Of a DNA stretch of 8,819 bases, positions 1-7,567 are shown one piece after another. Under the pieces are notes generated by a model, which was given only the letters and a program-made list of their open reading frames with translations, was not told where the DNA came from and did no database searches. The translations under genes and the position numbers were made by a program. The stretch is from Ignavibacteriota bacterium. Lineage in GTDB: Bacteria; Bacteroidota; Kapaibacteriia; Palsa-1295. Position 1 is the stretch's first letter. Each line of letters begins with the position of its first letter. The stretch covers positions 1-8,819 of the forward strand of contig PLXB01000411.1 of NCBI GenBank assembly GCA_003151215.1. The letters are read 5' to 3'.

Positions 1-907
1 GATCCTTAAAAAAATATATCTCTTTCAAATTCATCCCGGATGTGTTCCGGGTGAACGGAGTGCATTGAGAGAACTCCAGCGTACGATGCCGGACTCACTG
101 TCTCGCATTGAGGTGATGTCCACATGTGGTGTGAGTGGTCACGATGGTTGTCACTACGATGCATTTGGATATTGGCATATAGGCGATAATATTTTTCGCT
201 TAATCGCCCGAGATTTTTATGGATCCACCGATACGATTGATATCTCTCCGCCAAACATCCTGCAAGCTTGGTATGCAGATAGTGCGGAGGATGTCATAAT
301 TCTAAAATTTGCAAATGCAAAACAAGGTTTAGCTTTAACCCCTGATACGCTTGTTGGGGGAAAGCTGCGGCAGTTGAAGGATTATTTTTATCTCGATAGC
401 ATAAGTGGAAATATCCGTTCCGTTTTCGTAAAGGGGGACTCTGTCGTTTTGGGACTTTCGGCGCCTTCGCTTGCTAGACGGATTACTTATTTGCCTGACA
501 TGACATATAATAACGACGATACGGATATTTACGAAGGTCCATGGATAGTTAATAAACGGGGCATCGGAGCATTATCATTCTATGATGTCCCTATCACTCA
601 GTATATTCAGGATAGTACAACTTCGGAGGTAAAAGCTTATACCTCGTTGAATATAACCTTGCATAGTTCTCCGAATCCTGTAGCTCATATTTTGACGCTC
701 AATTTTACTCTTGAAGAACAAATGCAAGTAGAGTTCGACATTATTGATCTTCTTGGAAAAATAATAATACCACTAGGAAAACGGAATTCATTTTCTGGAA
801 AAAATATCTGTTCTTATGATCTTTCGGCACTCTCCCCTGGTGAATATCTCCTACGCATGATTGCGGGATCAAATGTTCTTACTCAAAAAATTATTCTTGC
901 TAAATAA
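1..907 (+). CDS. T9SS-sorted SGNH/sialate O-acetylesterase-like protein, 3' part only (5' end outside window)
   Basis: The frame is open from base 2 to the TAA at 905-907 (301 residues). The residues before the first possible internal start (TTG at 65) still align with the neighbouring paralogue (KKIYLFQIHPGC against QKIYVMQVRPGC), so the gene runs in from the left and 65 is not its start. What remains is the end of the SGNH esterase fold with the Asp-x-x-His catalytic block (GHDGCH; fragment D48 and H51), a beta-rich module shared with the paralogue (about 82-197), and a T9SS type A sorting domain from about residue 222, opening with SSPNP and ending in a Lys-rich strand. The nucleophile block (GQSN) and any signal peptide would lie outside. 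By family, such proteins remove acyl groups from carbohydrates at the cell surface; the substrate cannot be told. It converges on the next gene with one base between the stop codons. Confidence 0.85.
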   Translation, partial: ILKKIYLFQIHPGCVPGERSALRELQRTMPDSLSRIEVMSTCGVSGHDGCHYDAFGYWHIGDNIFRLIARDFYGSTDTIDISPPNILQAWYADSAEDVIILKFANAKQGLALTPDTLVGGKLRQLKDYFYLDSISGNIRSVFVKGDSVVLGLSAPSLARRITYLPDMTYNNDDTDIYEGPWIVNKRGIGALSFYDVPITQYIQDSTTSEVKAYTSLNITLHSSPNPVAHILTLNFTLEEQMQVEFDIIDLLGKIIIPLGKRNSFSGKNICSYDLSALSPGEYLLRMIAGSNVLTQKIILAK

Positions 908-908
908 T

Positions 909-3296
909 TCAACGTTCGATTAATAATGGAGATGTAACGATAATATTTCTTGCTCGAAGTGTACAAATATATCTACCGTTTGATAATAACAATGTTCTGC
1001 AATCCAAAATATCCTCATGTGCTCCCATGCTAAGACGACCTTTTGCAAATGTGGCAACGATTCTCCCCAACAAATCGGAGATTGTGATCGTCACATCCTG
1101 AGTTTGAGTAAGTTCATATCGTACTTTGAATTTTCCATCCGAAGGATTAGGATAGGCTTGTAAAGATAAAGGGCTTACGTCGTTATTTACCGATACACCT
1201 GCCTGTGCCGAATCGACGATCGGAACGTGATAGAATGAAAAAGCTCCGACTCCGCGAGTATTTTCAAGCCACGGCCCTTCATATATAGCGGAAGTATGAT
1301 TGTAATATTTATCGGGAAGATAATTAATAAGCCTTGCAGATGATGACTGTATCAGCTCAATAAATATCCTGTTTCTTACAGTACTGATCGATTTCACGAC
1401 TTCGCCGGAATCGTTCAGATAAAAATAATCTTTGATGCTTGCAGGTATTCCGCCTACGGTCGTGTCGCTAGGAATGACAAATCGCGTTTCTGAAGGAGTG
1501 AATGTAAGTCCAATTTGCGAATGTGCTGAATTCGTATAGTATGCTTGGATAATATTTGGTGAAGAAATTTGTGCAACATCCGATGAACCATAAAAATCCC
1601 GCGCAAGAAGCCGGAAAAGCTGGTCGCCAAGTTGTTTATAGCCTGTCGAATCGAAATGGCAACCATCGTGCCCGGGAAGCCCCATTGTCGAAACAGATTC
1701 GACATTCGGAAATGAATCCTGCAACGTTCTCAGAAGATCGCGAACATCAGCGCCGAATCCCAACGTACATCCGGGTCGGACCTGCATAACATAAATTTTT
1801 TGCACATTAGGATAGTCTTGCTTCCAGGCATTGTAGAGTTGTTTGAAACTGCTTGCATAACCGGAAATAACATCGGATTCGCCTTGATACCATAGGATCA
1901 TTTTTGCTTTCGCGGCAAGCCCCGATATCGTCGCTCTGTAAAGCATATTGCCATAAAACGTACCAATATTCATTCGATTCAACGGATCCGGCAAATGAAG
2001 CGCGATTGCTGTTCCTCCAACTCCTCCGTTGATGACGCAAGTAGGAACTTGGTAGGTATTCATCATATCTTCCTGAAGACGGATGCCCCATGATCCGGAG
2101 ATAGGCCCTGGACCAAAAGTAACGGCAGTGCTTGAAACCTCCCAGGCAGTATCCGCTAAACTGCTTGCTTGGTTACTACCGAATGTGCGGAAGAATTCAT
2201 TCGTATATTCTAAATTATTATTAATGGAATTCGACTGCCCGCTGATAAGAATTACATCTCCGCAGACGATGCTATCCCGAAAACCGATCTGTTTATCGAT
2301 AGATGCAGATTTTATTCCCAGGAGAAATGAGTATTCAGATAACTCCGCATGTATTCTCGGCGTAAAAGAAAATGGAGCTTTTCCCTCTTGATAAATGAGA
2401 GGCTGTGAAACCCGGCCTGTAAATATGCCATTCTTAAAAGATTTTAAATAGATCGAATCATAGCCGGGATCAGGAAAATTTCCGGAAATCGCAACGGTTG
2501 CTGAGTCATCGTTATCGCGCGGATAAAACTGAAGATGCTTCGGTACGGCAGTGTATATACTATCAGGGGCAGGAGTTGGAGGGATAGCATATTTCGTAAA
2601 GAGATAATCTTCCAGCTGTTTGCGATCGGATTCGGAAAGAGTTCTTGAATACAATATAATCTCGGCAAGATCGCCGGAAAGAACACTTTGTCCTTCCTGA
2701 AATGCTCCGAGATATAACGACGAATCTTTATTTGTCCCGACATATCCTGAATCAGCCAAAGTTCCGTTTATATAAATCGTTGCTCTTTGAGTATTTTGTC
2801 GATATGTTACTGTTATGAGTGTTGGTTGTGTGACAGAAAGAGGAATATGTGAAACAACCTGCTGCCAGGGTTGCGCTGTATCATTGAGAACATAGGGAAA
2901 AGTAGTGCCGCCTAAATAAATTGCATGGCTATTGCCCGATACTAAATTATTTAGCTTCGAAAAATCATTTATTCGGGTCACGATAGTAACAGTATAATCC
3001 TTAAATATCGGGAAAATGGGTGGACAATCAAAATAGTCGTATCTGCCGTCAAAATGAATAGCCGGAAAATTATTAATGGAGTTTGGAATGAGCGTTGGTT
3101 GTGCAACCGGAAATGTTTGAAAGGCAGATTTAGATGTGCCGCTTTGATCTTTCCACTCGGTAACGATTTGATTCACTGATTTCACAACTCCGGAATCCGC
3201 TCTCAGCCAAAAGCTCGCACCCTGAGGGATCTGTGCTTTCATTTCGCTATAACTAAAAAACGATGCGCTGAAGAGAATAAAAAATATGAATTTCAT
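909..3296 (-). CDS. T9SS-sorted LamG + SGNH/sialate O-acetylesterase-like secreted protein
   Basis: 795 residues from the ATG at 3296-3294, chosen because it begins a standard signal peptide (MKFIFFILFSASFFSYSEMKA, then Q). An upstream TTG at 3323 would add nine residues (MFWWGYPTV) before it and is less likely. Domain order is: signal peptide 1-21; LamG/concanavalin-like domain about 29-236 (FWLRADSG, W-x-DQSG, DYTVTIV, ATIYINGTLADSG, GDLAEIILYSRTLS); linker; SGNH esterase of the sialate O-acetylesterase/CE6-like type about 345-575; a beta-rich module about 578-694; and a T9SS type A sorting domain about 713-795 (AYPNPSDGKF, DLLGRIV). All SGNH blocks are visible: SGQSN with Ser355 as likely nucleophile, GGVGG at 424-428, WYQGESD at 469-475, and DGCH with Asp544/His547. 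The protein should be exported by Sec and then T9SS, and deacylate a surface or environmental glycan. It is a paralogue of the truncated gene to its left. Confidence 0.9.
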   Translation of the reverse strand: MKFIFFILFSASFFSYSEMKAQIPQGASFWLRADSGVVKSVNQIVTEWKDQSGTSKSAFQTFPVAQPTLIPNSINNFPAIHFDGRYDYFDCPPIFPIFKDYTVTIVTRINDFSKLNNLVSGNSHAIYLGGTTFPYVLNDTAQPWQQVVSHIPLSVTQPTLITVTYRQNTQRATIYINGTLADSGYVGTNKDSSLYLGAFQEGQSVLSGDLAEIILYSRTLSESDRKQLEDYLFTKYAIPPTPAPDSIYTAVPKHLQFYPRDNDDSATVAISGNFPDPGYDSIYLKSFKNGIFTGRVSQPLIYQEGKAPFSFTPRIHAELSEYSFLLGIKSASIDKQIGFRDSIVCGDVILISGQSNSINNNLEYTNEFFRTFGSNQASSLADTAWEVSSTAVTFGPGPISGSWGIRLQEDMMNTYQVPTCVINGGVGGTAIALHLPDPLNRMNIGTFYGNMLYRATISGLAAKAKMILWYQGESDVISGYASSFKQLYNAWKQDYPNVQKIYVMQVRPGCTLGFGADVRDLLRTLQDSFPNVESVSTMGLPGHDGCHFDSTGYKQLGDQLFRLLARDFYGSSDVAQISSPNIIQAYYTNSAHSQIGLTFTPSETRFVIPSDTTVGGIPASIKDYFYLNDSGEVVKSISTVRNRIFIELIQSSSARLINYLPDKYYNHTSAIYEGPWLENTRGVGAFSFYHVPIVDSAQAGVSVNNDVSPLSLQAYPNPSDGKFKVRYELTQTQDVTITISDLLGRIVATFAKGRLSMGAHEDILDCRTLLLSNGRYICTLRARNIIVTSPLLIER

Positions 3297-3538
3297 AACT
3301 GTTGGATATCCCCACCAAAACAAATAGATAGTTTCCCAATTCGGGATAAAATACCCTCCTTCACTTCGGTGACGAGAGGGTACTTAACCTAACCACACAA
3401 AACAATGTCAGTGAAACAAAGCTTCTGCGCAGATATTGTAACAACACATGTTGAAAATTATTGCTCTTATTTACAAAACTTATTACACTCAAAAATGTTA
3501 AACTGATTCGTGCCATACTTCTATTTTTGTCCAAAGCT
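3297..3538. promoter_or_regulatory. Divergent intergenic region between two secreted-protein genes (242 bases)
   Basis: Both flanking genes start outward from here, so promoters for each must lie within it or just inside the neighbours. I could not assign a convincing -35/-10 pair or the Bacteroidetes TTG / TAnnTTTG pair on either strand. The only strong element is the hairpin at 3352-3382. An AAGGAGG on the minus strand (3361-3355) lies in that hairpin but is 58 bases from the ATG at 3296, too far to act as its ribosome binding site. Neither gene has a good Shine-Dalgarno close to its start; a GGTGGGG about 13 bases before the minus-strand ATG is the nearest candidate. Confidence 0.5.
3352..3382. 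other. Strong stem-loop with UUCG tetraloop in a divergent intergenic region
   Basis: TACCCTC at 3352-3358 pairs with GAGGGTA at 3376-3382. Inside that, TCAC at 3361-3364 pairs with GTGA at 3369-3372 around TTCG. Read on the plus strand the tip is C(UUCG)G, one of the most stable RNA tetraloops. A small asymmetric internal loop (CT against CGA) separates the two helices. It lies between two divergent genes, 56 bases before the minus-strand ATG (3296) and 157 bases before the plus-strand ATG (3539), so it could sit in either 5' leader. On the minus strand it is followed by TATTTTAT, a weak U-rich stretch, so a terminator or attenuator facing left is possible; on the plus strand no U-tract follows. 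Confidence 0.6.
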
Positions 3539-4996
3539 ATGAAATTAATATTATTTTTTTTCTGCATTGCTCTCTTTGTCCGCACTGCTTCTGCGCAATT
3601 TGAACTGCAGTCTGCTTTCCCTGGTCTCTCTATATTTTCCAACCCTACGGAGTTACAAACAGTGCCGGATGGGTCCGGCAGGATGATCGTTCTTGAACAG
3701 CGAGGAAGATTGTGGATTTTCGATAACATGTCATCTGTTTCGACCCGACGTCTTTTCTTCGATGGTGGAACTGTCGTTGCGCAGAATGGCTGTGAAACAG
3801 GTTTACTCGGCTGCGCCTTCCATCCGGATTACGCTAACAATCATTTTGTCTATCTGAGCTATGATACAGGCTCCGATCCGACATGGTATTCGCAGATTGT
3901 GCGCTATCAAGTGAGCACGGCAAATCCGGATTCGATCATTCCATCTTCAGCGCATATAATTTTATCCTTTGAGCAGGACGGTTTATGCAATCATAAAGGA
4001 GGATGTTTGCGGTTCGGCCCGGATGGATACCTTTATGCTTCATTTGGCGATGGAGGCGGAGGAGGGGATCCGTTCAAACATGGACAAAACAGATCGGTAT
4101 TTTTCGGGAAAATATTGCGTCTCGACGTTGACCATGAAGCAGATGGCAATCATTATGCTATTCCTCCCGATAATCCTTTTGCAAATGATACGCAAGGGTT
4201 CAAAAAAGAAATTTATTCTTATGGAATGAGAAATACCTGGAAATTTTCATTTGATAAGGTTACCGGGAAATTATGGGCAGGGGATGTAGGTCAGGATGCT
4301 TATGAAGAAATAGATATTATTACCAATGGCGGCAATTACGGATGGAATATAATGGAAGGTTATCATTGCTATCCGTCTGGGTTGTTTGATTGCGATTCAG
4401 CCGGGATGATACCTCCGATCTGGGAATATCCTCATAACGGTAATTCCGTTGCTATCACCGGAGGATTTATCTATCACGGAACTGCCATTCCTTCGCTTTC
4501 ACGGAAATATATTTACGGTGATTACGTAACGGGATACGTATGGGCCCTTACCTATGATAGTACTTCGCCCGCAACGAACCAGGTAGTTATTAATGGAACA
4601 GGTGCGAATCTTAGTATCTCTTGCTTTGCAGAAGATCAATCTGGGGAAATTTATGCCATGGGATATTCTAATGGAAAAATATATAAGCTGACGTTACCAT
4701 CCGGCGTTGAAAATAATTCTTCGCGAACAAATTTAGGACTAACTGCTGACCGAACATTTCTCGATCAAATTCATCCTACAACTGATATTCATTTCTCGCT
4801 CTCGGAAAGTGACCATATCATACTATCATTAATAGATGAAAAAGGAACAGAAATTCGGCGAATACTTAATCGCGAAATGGAGCGCGGTGAACAGTCATTT
4901 CAGTTGAATTCGAACGTATTGCCAAACGGAATCTATTTTGTGCGATTGAAAGGAAGTTCAGAAACACAGTCGCTGAAGATCATAGTGCAAAAGTGA
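3539..4996 (+). CDS. Secreted glucose/sorbosone dehydrogenase-like (PQQ-type) beta-propeller with T9SS sorting domain
   Basis: 485 residues from the ATG at 3539, which opens a clear signal peptide (MKLILFFFCIALFVRTASA, then Q). In-frame extension to a TTG at 3461 would place 26 residues before it and is rejected. The body (about 25-390) is a GSDH/soluble-aldose-dehydrogenase type six-bladed propeller: GLLGCAFHPDY, then NHKGGCLRFGPDGYLY with His152 at the place of the general base of soluble PQQ glucose dehydrogenase, FGDGGGGGDP, YGMRN with Arg231, GDVGQDAYEEID at 248-259, and GGNYGWN. Cysteines come in near pairs (85/92, 150/156, 277/285), as expected for disulfides in an exported protein. 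The last 80 residues form a T9SS sorting domain (IHPTTDIHFSL, GIYFVRLKG) without the usual YPNP opening. Family members oxidise aldose sugars or other polyols using PQQ; substrate and cofactor are inferred. No PQQ synthesis gene is in view. The stop lies 15 bases from the convergent neighbour's stop. Confidence 0.87.
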   Translation: MKLILFFFCIALFVRTASAQFELQSAFPGLSIFSNPTELQTVPDGSGRMIVLEQRGRLWIFDNMSSVSTRRLFFDGGTVVAQNGCETGLLGCAFHPDYANNHFVYLSYDTGSDPTWYSQIVRYQVSTANPDSIIPSSAHIILSFEQDGLCNHKGGCLRFGPDGYLYASFGDGGGGGDPFKHGQNRSVFFGKILRLDVDHEADGNHYAIPPDNPFANDTQGFKKEIYSYGMRNTWKFSFDKVTGKLWAGDVGQDAYEEIDIITNGGNYGWNIMEGYHCYPSGLFDCDSAGMIPPIWEYPHNGNSVAITGGFIYHGTAIPSLSRKYIYGDYVTGYVWALTYDSTSPATNQVVINGTGANLSISCFAEDQSGEIYAMGYSNGKIYKLTLPSGVENNSSRTNLGLTADRTFLDQIHPTTDIHFSLSESDHIILSLIDEKGTEIRRILNREMERGEQSFQLNSNVLPNGIYFVRLKGSSETQSLKIIVQK

Positions 4997-5011
4997 GAAG
5001 CACGATGTCAT

Positions 5012-6565
5012 TTAATCACTTGCTGCGGCTTGTGCTACTCTGATCCCGTCCATCGCGGCGCTTAAGATGCCTCCGGCATATCCGGCTCCTTCACCGCAGG
5101 GATAGAGTCGTTCGATTTGAACATGCTGTAAGCTTTCGGTATTGCGCGGAATGCGAACGGGTGAGCTTGTCCGCGTTTCGACTCCGAGCATGACGGCTTC
5201 TTCGCGGATATATCCTTTCATTGCTTTGCCGAATTGTTTTATTCCTTCACGCAGCCTTTTTGCAAGTGCATTCGGTAAAACTTCACCTAAAAGTGCTGAC
5301 GTCATTCCAGGTTTGTAACTCGTCTCCGGAAGCGATGAAGAAAGTTTTCCTTCGAGAAAATCCGTAATGCGTTGTGCTGGCGCCTGCTGAGTGCTTCCTC
5401 CGACAGAGAACGCAGTTTGTTCAACTTCCGATTGATAGATCATTCCTGCAAGTGCGCCGTGACGTTTAAATGGCAATAAGTCTTCCTCTTCAATAGCGAC
5501 GACAACTCCTGAATTTGCGAACCGTGAATCCCGCCGCGAAAGGCTCATACCGTTGAGAACAATTTCACCCGGAGCGGTTGCGGCGTAAACAATAAAACCG
5601 CCGGGGCACATGCAGAATGAAAAAACTCCTCGTCCCTCGGATTGAGCGGCAAGTTTATAACTTGCTGCAGGCAAATTCGGATCGCGCTGCGACGAATGAT
5701 ACTGCACTTTATCGATAAAATCCTGCGGATGCTCAACGCGGACGCCCATGGCAAATGGTTTAGCTTCGATCAGAATTTTTTTCTTATCAAGAAGATGAAA
5801 AATATCCCGTGCAGAATGTCCCGTTGCAAGGATGACTGCATCTCCCATGACTTCATCGCCGGATCGCGTAATGACTCCGAGAATTTTATTTTCTCTAATA
5901 ATAAAATCCTGAGCTGCAGTTTCAAACTGAATTTCTCCGCCGGAAGTAATAATACTTTCGCGCATTGCGGCAACTACTTTCGGCAGAAGATTCGAGCCAA
6001 TATGCGGATGGGCATCGATCAGAATATCGGGACTTGCTCCATGTGCTACAAGGATTTTCAGAATGTTGGAAACATCGCCACGTTTTGTCGCGCGTGTATA
6101 AAGCTTGCCGTCGGAATATGTTCCGGCGCCGCCTTCTCCGAAACAATAATTGCTATCGGGATTGACAATCCCACGCTTTTGAATTGCGGCAAGATCGTAA
6201 CGTCTTGCGCGAACATCTTTGCCGCGTTCGAGGGTGATAGGCTTAACTCCGAGTTCGATAAGCCTCAATGCTGCAAACATCCCTGCTGGACCTGCACCGA
6301 TAATAATGATTCTTCTTGCACTGGGAAGTAGAGATTTGTATTGAGGAATAATAGGTTCTTCAATAGGTGCAGGTTCATCATAATATATTTCCGCCTGCAA
6401 TCTGAATTTTGCTTCTTTTGAGCGCGCATCGATGGAGCGCTTTTTAATGCGAAAAGAAGTGATCCTTTCAGACAAAATGCCAAGCATTTCGGCCGCAATG
6501 TGTTTTTGCGCCGAAGGATCTTCAATAAGAGCAGGACGAACAACGAGTTCTAATAACGTTATCAT
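5012..6565 (-). CDS. FAD-dependent NAD(P)-type oxidoreductase, COG2509 family
   Basis: 517 residues from ATG 6565-6563 to TAA 5014-5012. No signal peptide is seen, so it should be cytoplasmic. An N-terminal extension of about 80 residues (typical of this family, with [10 protein letters not shown]) precedes the FAD-binding Rossmann motif [16 protein letters not shown] at about 84-98 and the acidic/basic strand end [11 protein letters not shown]. The family signature [17 protein letters not shown] lies at about 142-158, a second nucleotide-site motif [11 protein letters not shown] at 244-254, a CMCPGG segment at 318-323, and the C-terminal FAD-contacting [20 protein letters not shown] at about 488-507. 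This matches the widespread, poorly characterised COG2509 dehydrogenases, which resemble the HI0933/GidA-like flavoproteins. The physiological substrate is unknown. It is divergent from the trhO gene and convergent with the dehydrogenase. Alternatives within flavoproteins are unlikely given the signature. Confidence 0.9.
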   Translation of the reverse strand: MITLLELVVRPALIEDPSAQKHIAAEMLGILSERITSFRIKKRSIDARSKEAKFRLQAEIYYDEPAPIEEPIIPQYKSLLPSARRIIIIGAGPAGMFAALRLIELGVKPITLERGKDVRARRYDLAAIQKRGIVNPDSNYCFGEGGAGTYSDGKLYTRATKRGDVSNILKILVAHGASPDILIDAHPHIGSNLLPKVVAAMRESIITSGGEIQFETAAQDFIIRENKILGVITRSGDEVMGDAVILATGHSARDIFHLLDKKKILIEAKPFAMGVRVEHPQDFIDKVQYHSSQRDPNLPAASYKLAAQSEGRGVFSFCMCPGGFIVYAATAPGEIVLNGMSLSRRDSRFANSGVVVAIEEEDLLPFKRHGALAGMIYQSEVEQTAFSVGGSTQQAPAQRITDFLEGKLSSSLPETSYKPGMTSALLGEVLPNALAKRLREGIKQFGKAMKGYIREEAVMLGVETRTSSPVRIPRNTESLQHVQIERLYPCGEGAGYAGGILSAAMDGIRVAQAAASD

Positions 6566-6644
6566 AATCGGTCATGCGGAGTATTTTTCTCCGAAATGGT
6601 TGTTGAGAGCTTTTAACAAAGAAAGAGAAAGTTTTATCTTCACT
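6566..6644. promoter_or_regulatory. Divergent promoter region, oxidoreductase / trhO
   Basis: These 79 bases separate two outward-facing starts and should hold promoters for both. A small dyad CGGAG-(7)-CTCCG at 6577-6593 with a T-rich loop is the only symmetric element; it could be an operator or a weak hairpin. The purine run AAAGAAAGAGAAAG at about 6618-6631 precedes the trhO ATG by about 13 bases and is at best a weak ribosome binding site. No clear -10/-35 pair was assigned. Confidence 0.4.
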
Positions 6645-7418
6645 ATGCAAACCGTCGTCATCGCTTTTTATAAGTTCGTCTTTTTGCCTGATTGCCATGA
6701 GATGAGAATTCCGCTTCGCTCTTTCTGCCAACAGCATGGTGTAATGGGGACGATTCTCCTTGCTACAGAAGGGATCAACGGCACGATTGCCGGAAGCCGT
6801 GAAGGTATCGATGCAGTGATTGCCCACCTTCATTCAGATCCCCGATTTGCTGATCTCGAGTGGAAAGAATCATACTATGAAGGCTTGCCATTCGAAAAAA
6901 TGAAAGTACGGCTTAAGCGCGAAATTGTCGGACTTGGTGTTCCGCAAATCGATCCCCTCAGAAAAGTCGGAACGTATGTTTCTCCGGAAGAATGGAATTC
7001 TCTGATCTCCAATCCTGATGTCATCATTGTCGATACGCGCAATAATTACGAAGTGGAACTTGGCTCCTTCAAAGGAGCCATTGATCCTCATACAAAAGCC
7101 TTTCGTGAATTCCCGAAATTTGTCGAAAAAAATCTGGATCCTGAAAAAAATAAAAAGATCGCAATGTTTTGCACCGGCGGCATTCGATGTGAGAAGGCAT
7201 CGAGTTATCTGCTTGATAAAGGATTTCAGGAAGTCTATCATCTTCAGGGTGGTATATTGAAGTATCTTGAGACAATTCCAAAAGAAGAAAGTCTTTTCGA
7301 TGGCGAATGCTTTGTTTTCGATGATCGCGTGACGCTTGATCATGAATTGAAAAAAGGTACGAAGGAAGCAAAATCGAAAGAACGGAATTTCCCCAAAAAT
7401 CGTCCTGCCTCTGAATGA
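6645..7418 (+). CDS. trhO: tRNA uridine(34) hydroxylase, rhodanese-domain (TrhO/YceA family), short form
   Basis: 257 residues from ATG 6645. The start is set by the family N-terminus ([12 protein letters not shown]...LRSFC); the frame is open further upstream but that stretch lies inside the divergent gene and is not conserved in kind. N-terminal domain about 1-95 carries [19 protein letters not shown] and [12 protein letters not shown], both hallmarks of the UPF0176/TrhO family. The rhodanese domain about 110-210 has [14 protein letters not shown], the active-site loop [12 protein letters not shown] with catalytic Cys176 and a second Cys182, and [11 protein letters not shown]. The family makes 5-hydroxyuridine at position 34 of tRNAs using molecular oxygen. 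After [14 protein letters not shown] the protein ends within about 25 basic residues and lacks the Cys-rich (CHxCR-like) tail seen in longer members; a functional short form is likely. It is divergently arranged with the COG2509 flavoprotein. Confidence 0.92.
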   Translation: MQTVVIAFYKFVFLPDCHEMRIPLRSFCQQHGVMGTILLATEGINGTIAGSREGIDAVIAHLHSDPRFADLEWKESYYEGLPFEKMKVRLKREIVGLGVPQIDPLRKVGTYVSPEEWNSLISNPDVIIVDTRNNYEVELGSFKGAIDPHTKAFREFPKFVEKNLDPEKNKKIAMFCTGGIRCEKASSYLLDKGFQEVYHLQGGILKYLETIPKEESLFDGECFVFDDRVTLDHELKKGTKEAKSKERNFPKNRPASE

Positions 7419-7460
7419 TAATCGAATTCTCAGTGAACATCAATTCACACAATTGTTAGC

Positions 7461-7466
7461 TATAAT
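7461..7466 (+). promoter_or_regulatory. Possible -10 element for the first WXXGXW gene
   Basis: A perfect TATAAT lies about 100 bases before the ATG at 7568, in the 149-base gap after trhO. An 8-base palindrome ACAATTGT sits just upstream at 7449-7456. No good TTGACA-like -35 was found at 16-18 bases, so this is a weak call. The gap otherwise shows only a 5-bp dyad (7433-7448) and no convincing terminator for trhO. Confidence 0.25.
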
Positions 7467-7567
7467 TCATTGATTTTCTTAAACATCTCCGCGTTATTTA
7501 CGTCTGAATATACAGGGATCCAGATTGATGGATCTTCTTTCAACCGAAAAATCAAAAGGAAATAGTT

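Noticed and set aside
65..907. A start at TTG 65 for the left-edge gene
   Set aside because: Residues encoded before base 65 continue to align with the paralogue up to the window edge, so the gene is cut by the edge and 65 is internal.
3355..3361. AAGGAGG on the minus strand as ribosome binding site of the LamG-esterase gene
   Set aside because: It is 58 bases from the ATG that opens the signal peptide, lies in a stable hairpin, and no plausible start codon with a good coding continuation follows at 5-10 bases.
3361..3729. A 122-codon frame on the minus strand overlapping the start of the sugar dehydrogenase
   Set aside because: It is antisense to the signal peptide and first propeller blade of a strongly supported gene, with no family features.
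4991..5021. Dyad AAGTGA / TCACTT spanning the stops of the two convergent genes as a bidirectional terminator
   Set aside because: Only six base pairs with a 19-base loop and no T-tract on either side; it may well be chance.
5642..6331. A 229-codon open frame on the plus strand
   Set aside because: It lies wholly antisense to the well-supported FAD oxidoreductase, and its translation shows no recognisable domain and is rich in Cys, Ile and Asn as expected for a shadow frame.
6432..6644. N-terminal extension of the TrhO frame by 71 codons
   Set aside because: The extension overlaps the 5' end of the divergent oxidoreductase and precedes the Met that matches the start of the TrhO family.
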